This document shows, one piece after another, positions 49,354-56,740 of a DNA stretch of 64,000 nucleotides; position 1 is the first letter of the stretch; each line of letters starts with the position of its first letter. The notes beneath the pieces were generated by a model. It worked only from the letters and a program-made list of their open reading frames with translations, had not been told where the DNA came from and did not search any database. Both the position numbers and the translations under genes were made by a program. The stretch is from RUG334 sp045599645 (GTDB lineage: Bacteria > Muiribacteriota > Ozemobacteria > Ozemobacterales > Ozemobacteraceae). The DNA lies in contig JAZRWI010000020.1 of NCBI GenBank assembly GCA_045599645.1, forward strand, positions 1-64,000. Reading direction: 5' to 3'.

Positions 49354-49770
49354 GAGGGCGCTTCGCTAGAAGGGGCGCCTGCGGCTATAGGGCGCTGACG
49401 CTAGGAGGGCGGCCCTGAAGGGCCTAGAAGGGGATTTTTGTTTTGGTTTGCTGCTGCTTCGACCAGCCCAGTGCCAATGCCTGAATTGAGAATTGAAAAT
49501 GGAGAATTTTTTGTCGGTTAGATTGGGTTTGCTGCTGCTTCGAGCGGGTCGGTGCCCAAACTCAATTCATAATTCATAATTCATAATGCATAATTAGTTG
49601 TTCTTAGATTGGGTTTGCTGCTGCTTCGACCTAGTCTCTGCCAATACCCGAATTGAGAATTTTTCTCGGCCAACAATGCCGACCAAGCCAACCAAGCCAA
49701 CAACGCCAACAACGCCAACAGCCGTATAGAATCACACTTATACATATAACATGTATAGAAGATATCTGGC
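49354..49770 (+). repeat. Composite intergenic repeat, copy 3
   Basis: Same module order as copies 1 and 2, somewhat shorter: TAGAAGGG tract (49354-49433, with GGCCC-tgaa-GGGCC in place of tat), GTTTGCTGCTGCTTCGACC, GAATTGA run, TAGATTGGGTTTGCTGC, CATAATTCATAATGCATAA, nonamers GCCAACCAA/GCCAACAAC (49687-49720) and element copy G. Confidence 0.9.
49725..49765 (+). repeat. TATAGAATCAC element, copy G, with compensatory hairpin
   Basis: Middle region TATACAT-ataac-ATGTATA, a perfect inverted repeat replacing the CTTCTA...TAGAAG pairing of copies B, D and F while keeping both TATAGAA ends. Confidence 0.85.
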
Positions 49771-49777
49771 TTGGTGA

Positions 49778-49975
49778 TGCTCCCTCATCCGTCACGCATT
49801 CGCGTGCCACCTTCCCCCACATGGAGGAAGGTTAGTGTTTGCCCCATACGCTTGGGGATGCTTCCCGGTTGCAACCCTCGCGAGGGTCATAGTGTCAGTT
49901 TGCCCCATACGCTTGGGGATGCTTCGTGCCACCTTCCCCCACATGGAGGAAGGTTTCGCAGAGGCGACAAGCTTT
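49778..49975 (+). repeat. CCCTCATCCGTC scaffold repeat with inserted hairpins, copy 3
   Basis: CCCTCATCCGTC, CACGC-attc-GCGTG, CCACCTTCCCCCACATGGAG, then CCCCA-tacgct-TGGGG, GGTTGCAACC, CCTCGCGAGG, a second CCCCA...TGGGG and a second CCACCTTCCCCCACATGGAG ending in TCGCAGAGGCGAC. Thus the CCTTCC...GGAAGG segment is duplicated around new hairpins. The rest of the gap to 50091 has no feature. Confidence 0.82.
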
Positions 49976-50091
49976 CCAGCTTTTGATTTCACAGCATAGA
50001 AAATTATCGTTAAGAAAACTGGCACTTCTGCCGATAAGGGTGGCGTGAATTGTCAAATTTCGGGCCAAATCGGCTCTCATAACGGAAAGAT

Positions 50092-52146
50092 ATGCTGAAA
50101 CAGATTATAAAAAATAGCAGTATCAAAGGCATACGAGGCAAAATAATCCTCGCAGTTATGCTTTTTTGTGCAAATGCAGCTTTCGCATTTGACGTTTCCG
50201 TTGATTCACAGAAATATCCAGTCGAAGTTTATGGCGACTATCTTGAATACCGCACAAAATCCGGTCAGGTAATAACAAAGGGTAAATCCTTCATTTCCTA
50301 CCAGGATATGAAAATCAGCGGTGATAACATCCAAGCAAACACCAACTCTGAAGACATTTTCGCTCAGGGCGCCGTCGATTTCTGGAAGGGCTATGACGAA
50401 GTATTAGGCGATTTCATCGTTTATAACATGAAAACCGGTAAAGGCTGGATGCGTAATGCTGAAGTCCACAAGGGACGCAATTTCTTCAAGGCCAAGGATG
50501 CTTATATCAGCCCGGCTCATCAGGTTATACACGAAATGATGCACACTACCTGTGATGAAGTTGAACATCCTCACTACCGTCTTGAAGCAAAAACCATCGA
50601 TACCTATCCAGGACACTCCATGACAATGGAAGGCCTTAAAGCCAAATGGAAAGGTAAAACAATTTTCTATCAGAGAATGAATCGCAGCAATGCCAGACAG
50701 AAGGGCACCAAGTTCTTCACCACAAGACAGGGCTCTTCAGACATTGATGGTTACTATGTTAAACTTGCCGCTGACCTTTATGTTACCCAGCACCTTCAGG
50801 GCAAGCTCAATTACGACTGGTATGAAAAGCGCGGCTACGGCTATGGCTTTAATGGCACCTATGATATTTCCGGTGATAACGGCAATGGTTCTATTTACTA
50901 TTACAACCTTCAGGAAACCAAACGCGGCCATTACAACACTCAGGTGAACTTCTCATATAACCTCACTCTCAGAGGTGGCGAATCACTTAGCACCACTATC
51001 AACTACACTGGTGACAGATACAGTGGTCAGGCTGAAAATCAGGATATGACAGTTACAGCAACCTTCAGACCTGTTTTGAAGTTCATGAACATGACAATCA
51101 ATATGAACAAATTTTACGACCTTGATAAGGACAAATACGACCTTGATAAGGCCTACCAGTTCGTAAACAGATTGCCAGAAATCAACTTCAGTTTCCCGGC
51201 CTGGACAATGCCTATTGTTCCAATCACTGTAAATTTCAGTGGTATGTATGGTCATTACGAAGAAAGTGACGGCGAAGGGAAAAAGGATACCGAAAAGAAG
51301 GATGCCCGCTTAAGCTTCAGCTGCCCAGCTGTTGAAGTTAACGAACGCTTCCAGTTCACTCCTTCCTACAACTTCGAAAAGAGCTGGTATACCGGCGATA
51401 TCGAACGCGAAAACGGCAATACCATGCTTCGCGCAACCCATAAATTCTCCGATGTAACAAACCTCGAATTCAACTACAATATATCAACCTCAAAGGGTAG
51501 ATCACCCTTCAAGTTTGATAACGTAACATCAATAGACCAGACCTCAACAAGATTGAGATTCGCTAAGAATTCATGGAACCTGAACCCATTGAATTTCAAC
51601 TACAACAGAGTCACAAGAAGATTGGAACAGGTCTACTGGGATTATTCAAGACGTTCAAGACAGGATGCCTACAGAACCTGGGAATTCTTCTGCCGCCAGG
51701 ACTTCCTCTGCGATGCAGACACACCAATGTCCAAGATGAATTTCGGCGCAATCAAGGCTAATAACTTCAATGCCCGTTACAGAATGTCTACAGAAAACTG
51801 GTCTTTCGACGCAAGTATTAATATTCCACAGGAATACAAGAGGATTTCAACAACATCCTTCAACTATTCTACAGTTATCAGACCACTTTGGACAATTGAT
51901 ACTTCAGGAACCTACAACAACATTACCCACAAGATGAGTCCATTGACAATAGGCCTCACAAGAGACCTGCACTGTTGGGAAGCTCGTGCTGAATACAATC
52001 ACGAACGCAAGGAATTCTGGATGGAATTCTATCTGAAAGCCTTCCCGAATGACAGTGGTCGCTTCAACTATGGCACTGACGATAACAAGCTTACAGCTAA
52101 ACTTGCTGCTTATGACCAGATTGCCAACCGCTACGACAATTATTAA
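50092..52146 (+). CDS. LptD/OstA-like outer-membrane protein
   Basis: A 684-aa protein with a long signal peptide (MLKQII...CANAAFA, about 32 residues). The N-terminal 40-190 part has OstA/LptA-type beta-jellyroll features (VEVYGDYLEYRTKSGQVITK, KISGDNIQANTNSEDIFAQG). The rest alternates polar/aromatic strands typical of an outer-membrane barrel (GGESLSTTINYTGDRYSG, LEFNYNISTSKGRS) and ends in Tyr, an aromatic C-terminal residue expected for BAM substrates. LptD inserts LPS into the outer leaflet; no other lpt gene is nearby and the paired Cys of proteobacterial LptD are not evident, so I call it LptD-like. It precedes the rpiB-comEB-murA operon by 98 bases. Confidence 0.78.
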   Translation: MLKQIIKNSSIKGIRGKIILAVMLFCANAAFAFDVSVDSQKYPVEVYGDYLEYRTKSGQVITKGKSFISYQDMKISGDNIQANTNSEDIFAQGAVDFWKGYDEVLGDFIVYNMKTGKGWMRNAEVHKGRNFFKAKDAYISPAHQVIHEMMHTTCDEVEHPHYRLEAKTIDTYPGHSMTMEGLKAKWKGKTIFYQRMNRSNARQKGTKFFTTRQGSSDIDGYYVKLAADLYVTQHLQGKLNYDWYEKRGYGYGFNGTYDISGDNGNGSIYYYNLQETKRGHYNTQVNFSYNLTLRGGESLSTTINYTGDRYSGQAENQDMTVTATFRPVLKFMNMTINMNKFYDLDKDKYDLDKAYQFVNRLPEINFSFPAWTMPIVPITVNFSGMYGHYEESDGEGKKDTEKKDARLSFSCPAVEVNERFQFTPSYNFEKSWYTGDIERENGNTMLRATHKFSDVTNLEFNYNISTSKGRSPFKFDNVTSIDQTSTRLRFAKNSWNLNPLNFNYNRVTRRLEQVYWDYSRRSRQDAYRTWEFFCRQDFLCDADTPMSKMNFGAIKANNFNARYRMSTENWSFDASINIPQEYKRISTTSFNYSTVIRPLWTIDTSGTYNNITHKMSPLTIGLTRDLHCWEARAEYNHERKEFWMEFYLKAFPNDSGRFNYGTDDNKLTAKLAAYDQIANRYDNY

Positions 52147-52206
52147 AAATTAAATGATTTAACAGCTTTTTTCACTTGCCTATAGCTTGTTAAGCAAGAA
52201 AAAGTA

Positions 52207-52212
52207 TATAAT
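52207..52212 (+). promoter_or_regulatory. Candidate -10 of the rpiB-murA operon
   Basis: TATAAT 33 bases before the rpiB ATG, which has GGAAAGG as ribosome-binding site. The best -35 (TTGTTA) is only 14 bases upstream, so the promoter is uncertain. Confidence 0.4.
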
Positions 52213-52244
52213 GAAAGAAACTACCCTTGGAAAGGTCTATATAA

Positions 52245-52679
52245 ATGAAAATTATTACTGGTTCCGATCACGCAGGTTTAGCTTTAAAGAAGATTCTGAT
52301 TGCCCATTTGGAAAAAGCTGGACATCAGGTAGAAGATGTAGGAACTTATACTACTGATTCCTGTGATTATCCTGATTATGCCCATGCTCTTGCCAAAAAG
52401 GTTCTGGCAGACCCGGAATCAAAAGGCGTTTTAGTATGCGGTTCAGGCATTGGTATTTCAATTGCAGCCAATAGACATCCTGGCATCAGAGCAGCCTTAG
52501 TTCACTGTTCTCTTGAAGCTGAACTCTCCAGACGTCATAACAATGCAAACGTAATTGTTATGGGCGGTCGCATTATTGGCGAAGAAATAGCCAAAGACGC
52601 TCTTGATAAATTCCTTGCTACCGAATTTGAAGGTGGCAGACACGAAAACAGAATCAAGAAAATCGAAATAGCTGACTAA
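52245..52679 (+). CDS. rpiB: Ribose-5-phosphate isomerase B
   Basis: A 144-aa RpiB/LacAB-family isomerase that interconverts ribose-5-phosphate and ribulose-5-phosphate. The motifs are clear: IITGSDHAGLALK, SCDYPDYAHALAKKV, VCGSGIGISIAANRHPGIRA with the catalytic Cys in CGSGIG, and NNANVIVMGGR. First of a tight cluster: 4 bases to the dCMP deaminase gene, then 3 to murA. The rpiB-deaminase pairing is common in many bacteria and links pentose phosphate and pyrimidine supply only loosely. Confidence 0.96.
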   Translation: MKIITGSDHAGLALKKILIAHLEKAGHQVEDVGTYTTDSCDYPDYAHALAKKVLADPESKGVLVCGSGIGISIAANRHPGIRAALVHCSLEAELSRRHNNANVIVMGGRIIGEEIAKDALDKFLATEFEGGRHENRIKKIEIAD

Positions 52680-52683
52680 TACT

Positions 52684-53172
52684 ATGGAACAAAATTTGAA
52701 TATACCTCCAATGACAGACGAAAGACCGGATTGGAATACATATTTTCTGCGTATTGCAAAGCTGGTTGCCACTCGCGCTACCTGTATGAGGCGTTCTGTA
52801 GGCGCCGTAATCGTTAAGGATAACCGTATCCTGGCAACAGGCTATAACGGTGCTCCTCACGGCTGTGCTCACTGTTCGCAGATTCCTGGTGGCTGTATGA
52901 GAGAAGCCCAGAACATTCCTTCTGGTCAGAGACAGGAATTGTGCAGAGGCCTTCATGCTGAACAGAATGCTATTCTTCAGGCTGCAGCCTTTGGCGTTTC
53001 CTTAACAGGCAGTGACATTTATGTAACTCACCAGCCATGCGTAACCTGTGCTAAAATGCTCATTAATGCAGGTATCAAGCGCATCGTTTACTTAGGTGAA
53101 TACCCGGATGAACTCTCAATCGAGATGCTCAAAGAAGTTGGAATGAAACTCGAAAGGATAAAAATAGATTAA
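52684..53172 (+). CDS. comEB: dCMP deaminase (ComEB family)
   Basis: A 162-aa zinc-dependent deoxycytidylate deaminase that makes dUMP for thymidylate synthesis. Zinc and catalytic motifs are LHAEQNAILQ (HAE) and QPCVTCAKMLI (PCxxC); the N-terminal WNTYFLRIAKLVATRATCMR and RSVGAVIVKDNRILATGYNG are typical, as is the Cys-rich insert HGCAHCSQIPGGC. Middle gene of the rpiB-murA operon. Confidence 0.95.
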   Translation: MEQNLNIPPMTDERPDWNTYFLRIAKLVATRATCMRRSVGAVIVKDNRILATGYNGAPHGCAHCSQIPGGCMREAQNIPSGQRQELCRGLHAEQNAILQAAAFGVSLTGSDIYVTHQPCVTCAKMLINAGIKRIVYLGEYPDELSIEMLKEVGMKLERIKID

Positions 53173-53175
53173 GTC

Positions 53176-54432
53176 ATGGCAAAAATCCTAATCAACGGCG
53201 GTAAACCATTATCAGGAAGTATTAAAGTGAGCGGAGCCAAGAACGCAGCTCTTCCTATTATTGCAGGTGTTATTCTCAGCACTAAGCCAGTAAAGCTCAC
53301 TAACGTTCCAGCACTCAATGATGTAACAACAATTTCTAAGGTTCTTGAAGCTCTTGGCGTAAAAGTTACCAGAGTCTCAAACAACACTTACGAATTCGAT
53401 GCATCAGGCAAAATAAGCGATGAAGCTCCTTATGAACTTGTAAAAACCATGAGAGCCAGCTTTTTTGTAATGGGTCCGTTGCTTGCCAGACTTAAAAAAG
53501 CCAGAGTTCCACTACCAGGCGGATGCGCTATCGGTGTTCGCCCGGTAAATATCCATCTTAAAGGCTTTGAAGAATTAGGCGCCCAGGTTTCAATCGAAGG
53601 TGGCTGCGCAGTTGCAGTAGCAGACCGCCTTGTTGGGAAAAAGATTCTCCTTGATTTCCCGTCTGTCGGTGCCACAGAAAATCTTATTATGGCCGCTACT
53701 CTTGCAGAAGGCCAGACTGTTATAGAAAATGCTGCCCAGGAACCTGAAATCGTTGACTTAGCAAATTTCCTGAATGCATTAGGCGCTAAGATTCAGGGCG
53801 CTGGTGGTCCAAGCATCACTATTGATGGCGTTAAGGAACTTGGCGGATGCGAATACAGCATTATGCCAGACCGCATTGAAGCCGGAACCTTCGCTGTTCT
53901 TGGCGCAATGACCAAGGGTCCTATCAGAATCGAAAACTGTAATCCAGACCACCTCGTTGCATTAACTGCCAAGCTTCGCGAAATGGGCGCCAACATCGAA
54001 ACCGGCAAGGATTACATGATTGCCAGTGCCGATAAACCCCTAAAAGCAGTAGAAATTAAGACTATGCCTTATCCTGGTTTTGCTACAGACATGCAGGCTC
54101 AGGTAATGGCCGCCATGTGTGTAGCTGAAGGTGCTTCATCTGTTACAGAAACCATTTTTGAAAACAGATTTATGCATGTTTCAGAACTTTCAAGAATGGG
54201 TGCCAGCATTAATATTCACGAACGAACAGCTGTTATTCACGGTGTTGAACATCTGGAAGGCGCTCCTGTCGCAGCAACAGATTTAAGAGCTGGTGCAGCA
54301 ATGGTTCTTGCAGGCCTGGCAGCAAACGGTCACACAGAAATCAGTCAGATTTACCACATAGACCGTGGCTATGAAGATCTTGTAGGCCGCATCCGCAAGC
54401 TTGGAGCAGATATTACACGCGTTGAAGAATAA
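53176..54432 (+). CDS. murA: UDP-N-acetylglucosamine 1-carboxyvinyltransferase
   Basis: A 418-aa enzyme that transfers enolpyruvate from PEP to UDP-GlcNAc, the first committed step of peptidoglycan synthesis. N-terminal GGKPLSGSIKVSGAKNAALP has the K/N pair that binds substrate; the active-site loop has Cys at 117 (VPLPGGCAIGVRPV), the fosfomycin-reactive residue, so this is a Cys-type MurA. PDRIEAGTF, YPGFATDMQAQ and DLRAGAAMVLA are also canonical. Third gene of the rpiB operon, followed 26 bases later by a HEAT-repeat gene. Confidence 0.97.
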   Translation: MAKILINGGKPLSGSIKVSGAKNAALPIIAGVILSTKPVKLTNVPALNDVTTISKVLEALGVKVTRVSNNTYEFDASGKISDEAPYELVKTMRASFFVMGPLLARLKKARVPLPGGCAIGVRPVNIHLKGFEELGAQVSIEGGCAVAVADRLVGKKILLDFPSVGATENLIMAATLAEGQTVIENAAQEPEIVDLANFLNALGAKIQGAGGPSITIDGVKELGGCEYSIMPDRIEAGTFAVLGAMTKGPIRIENCNPDHLVALTAKLREMGANIETGKDYMIASADKPLKAVEIKTMPYPGFATDMQAQVMAAMCVAEGASSVTETIFENRFMHVSELSRMGASINIHERTAVIHGVEHLEGAPVAATDLRAGAAMVLAGLAANGHTEISQIYHIDRGYEDLVGRIRKLGADITRVEE

Positions 54433-54458
54433 ACAATAGGATAAAAAGAGGAAAGAAA

Positions 54459-56168
54459 ATGACTGAGTCTTCAAAAAACCGATTTCAAAAGCTAATTGAC
54501 GGTCTTAAGAGTTCTGACAGAGAAGTAAAGCTCATGTCCATCGCTTCACTTGGAATTTTGCGTATGAAGCAACATTCTGAGCTGCTGTGTGATTTGCTTT
54601 CTTCACCTGATCAAGAGGTTCTTGCCGCTGCGATTAAATCAATCGGCCAAATTGGAAATCCTAGCTCAGCCAAATATCTGCTTGATTTTATCAGTAATCC
54701 GAATGAAAACCTGGCAAAGGAAGCTTTTGAAAGCCTCAGAAACATGGACCTAACATCTGTAGAAGATGTTGTCATCAAGGCTTGCAGTGCTGATCAACCA
54801 CCGGCATTACGCAAAAAGATTGTAGATATTCTTTCCGATTACAATGATGTCAGAGTCAGCTCACTGATGAATGAAATTCTTGGTCAGACCAGGGATTCAG
54901 AACTTCTTTCCGCTGCCATCAGCTATTATATAAAATATCCTTCCAGCGAACGCCACACAGTTCTTAAAATGCTTGCCGGCGACGGCAACTGGAGCATTTC
55001 ACTCAACGCAAATCTTGCTCTTTCAAGATTAAAGGACGAAGGCGCTCACGCGCAGGTTAAACGCCTTGCTAAGTCCTCCAATTCAGAAGTCCGCACTATT
55101 ATAGTCAAGGCTCTGAATATGCGTCCAATAATCGAAGACAGAGATATTTACCAGGTTCTTTTTGAAGACAACAGAGCCAGCATAAGAGAACTAGCTCTTG
55201 AAGGCATGCAATTATTCGCTGCCGACGAGCGTATCAATCTCCTTCGCAGATGGCTAAACAGTGAAGGCGACAACAACATACGCATTAAGCTTGTTAAAAT
55301 GGCTGCTGCCGAAAAATCACCAATGCTTTTTGATGAATTATTCAAGCTCCTGCAGTCATCTGATGAAAAGCTTCAGAAGGTGGCAATTGAAGCACTCAGC
55401 CAGATCGGAGAAAAAATCGTTGACCGCATTCTTCTTGATTACGAAAGAATGCCATTGCTTCTCCGTGAACAGATGCTTCTTGTATTGGGCCGCATCGGGT
55501 GCCCCAAAGCAAGCTATCTCATAAAAGAAGCTCTTTTTGCAAAAGAACGCTGGTTGCGCATCAATGCTATTGAAGCCACTGCGAGCATGAAGCTTCCCGA
55601 ACTGGTAGACGCTCTTGTAGGAATCGTTCAGACAAAAGGCACCGATATATGGGTTCTTGCTACTGCTGTTTCAGCATTGGGAAGATTGAATGACAACAAG
55701 GTTGTTGATGTAATCGTTCCACTTCTGAAAAATGAAGATGCCAGAGTCAGAGCCAACACCATCGAAGCACTTTCCACCTACAAATGGGAAGGCTTGCCAG
55801 AAGCCTGCATGAGTATGCTAAAGGATAGAAATGACCGCGTCAGAGTCAATGCAGCCATAGCTTTGTGGCGCAGCGGTCATTCTGAAGTTTTTGCTGAACT
55901 GGAAAAAATGTCTCATGACAAGAGCCGCTGGGTTCGAGCATCTGCAGTATTTGCGCTTGGTCAGATTGAAGACCCCGCCGGTGTTCCTATACTTATAAGA
56001 ATGCTTCACGATCCGGAAGACATGGTTTACCGCAATACTCTTGAAGCCCTTAGCTGGCACGGAGACCTCAGGGCCATGATTCCGCTGCTGAACGAAGCCA
56101 GCCGACAGAGGCTGAATCCAGAGTTTTACACAGATATACTGGATAAGTATGCTCAGGCAATAAAATAA
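54459..56168 (+). CDS. HEAT-repeat protein
   Basis: A 569-aa cytosolic helical-repeat protein built almost wholly of HEAT/PBS-lyase-type repeats (for example VLAAAIKSIGQIGNPSSAKYL near the N-terminus and VRANTIEALSTYKWEGLPEA near 430; shortened here). No catalytic domain. It resembles the HEAT half of the CheR fusion at 23.6 kb in style, suggesting a shared expansion of such scaffolds in this genome. GAGG lies upstream of the ATG; the gene follows murA closely and may be the end of that operon. A hairpin array starts five bases after its TAA. Confidence 0.85.
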   Translation: MTESSKNRFQKLIDGLKSSDREVKLMSIASLGILRMKQHSELLCDLLSSPDQEVLAAAIKSIGQIGNPSSAKYLLDFISNPNENLAKEAFESLRNMDLTSVEDVVIKACSADQPPALRKKIVDILSDYNDVRVSSLMNEILGQTRDSELLSAAISYYIKYPSSERHTVLKMLAGDGNWSISLNANLALSRLKDEGAHAQVKRLAKSSNSEVRTIIVKALNMRPIIEDRDIYQVLFEDNRASIRELALEGMQLFAADERINLLRRWLNSEGDNNIRIKLVKMAAAEKSPMLFDELFKLLQSSDEKLQKVAIEALSQIGEKIVDRILLDYERMPLLLREQMLLVLGRIGCPKASYLIKEALFAKERWLRINAIEATASMKLPELVDALVGIVQTKGTDIWVLATAVSALGRLNDNKVVDVIVPLLKNEDARVRANTIEALSTYKWEGLPEACMSMLKDRNDRVRVNAAIALWRSGHSEVFAELEKMSHDKSRWVRASAVFALGQIEDPAGVPILIRMLHDPEDMVYRNTLEALSWHGDLRAMIPLLNEASRQRLNPEFYTDILDKYAQAIK

Positions 56169-56327
56169 AAAAAGGCCTTCGGCGTGAAAAACTGTCGCTT
56201 TGCGACAGTAGTGAAAACTGGCCTACGGCCAGAGTGAAAACTTGCTTCGCAAGAGTGAAAGACCTTCGGTCGTGAAATTGCACCTTTCGGTGCGTGGATT
56301 TTAGCCATTCGTTTATCGAAAGTCACT
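56169..56327. repeat. Hairpin array with GTGAAA linkers
   Basis: GCC-ttc-GGC, CTGTCGC-ttt-GCGACAG, CTGGCC-tac-GGCCAG, CTTGC-ttc-GCAAG, GACC-ttc-GGTC, GCACC-ttt-CGGTGC, separated by GTGAAAAA, TAGTGAAAA, AGTGAAAA, AGTGAAA, GTGAAATT. It begins at the HEAT gene stop codon. Confidence 0.93.
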
Positions 56328-56740
56328 GCCACTTCAGTGCGTGGATTTTTGACATTTGTAAAGCACGAAGCAGTAGAAACCAAACAATTATCACCGCGAA
56401 GCGGTTTTCACGCCTGATGTGAAACATCAGGCATTCACTCGAGCAACAGCGAGTTTTCACTACAGACGAAGTCTGTTTTTCACAACTGCCACCTCGTGGC
56501 AGTTATTCACGCCGAAGGCTTTCCTTTATAGGTCACTGCCACTTTCGTTGCGTAGATTTTTGCCATTCGTAAAGTGCGAAGCAGTAGAAACCAAACAATT
56601 ATCACCGCGAAGCGGTTTTCACGCCTGATGTGAAACATCAGGCATTCACTCGAGCGACAGCGAGTTTTCACTACAGACGAAGTCTGTTTTTCACAACTGC
56701 CACCTCGTGGCAGTTATTCACGCCGAAGGCTTTCCTTTAT
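56328..56740. repeat. Two tandem 207-bp copies of a TTTTCAC-linker hairpin array
   Basis: Units 56328-56532 and 56534-56740 are over 90% identical. Each contains CCGC-gaa-GCGG, GCCTGATGT-gaa-ACATCAGGC, TCG-agcaacag-CGA, ACAGAC-gaa-GTCTGT, CTGCCAC-ctc-GTGGCAG and GCC-gaa-GGC, with linkers TTTTCAC, ATTCAC, GTTTTCAC, TTTTCAC, TTATTCAC (the reverse complement of the linkers just upstream). The right copy includes the last nine codons of uvrA; the left copy carries the same codons as a duplicate. Confidence 0.93.

Noticed and set aside
46223..49770. Integron cassette array with attC sites
   Set aside because: GTTAGAT occurs but no paired RYYYAAC/GTTRRRY core and no integron integrase were found; kept only as a cassette-like pattern.
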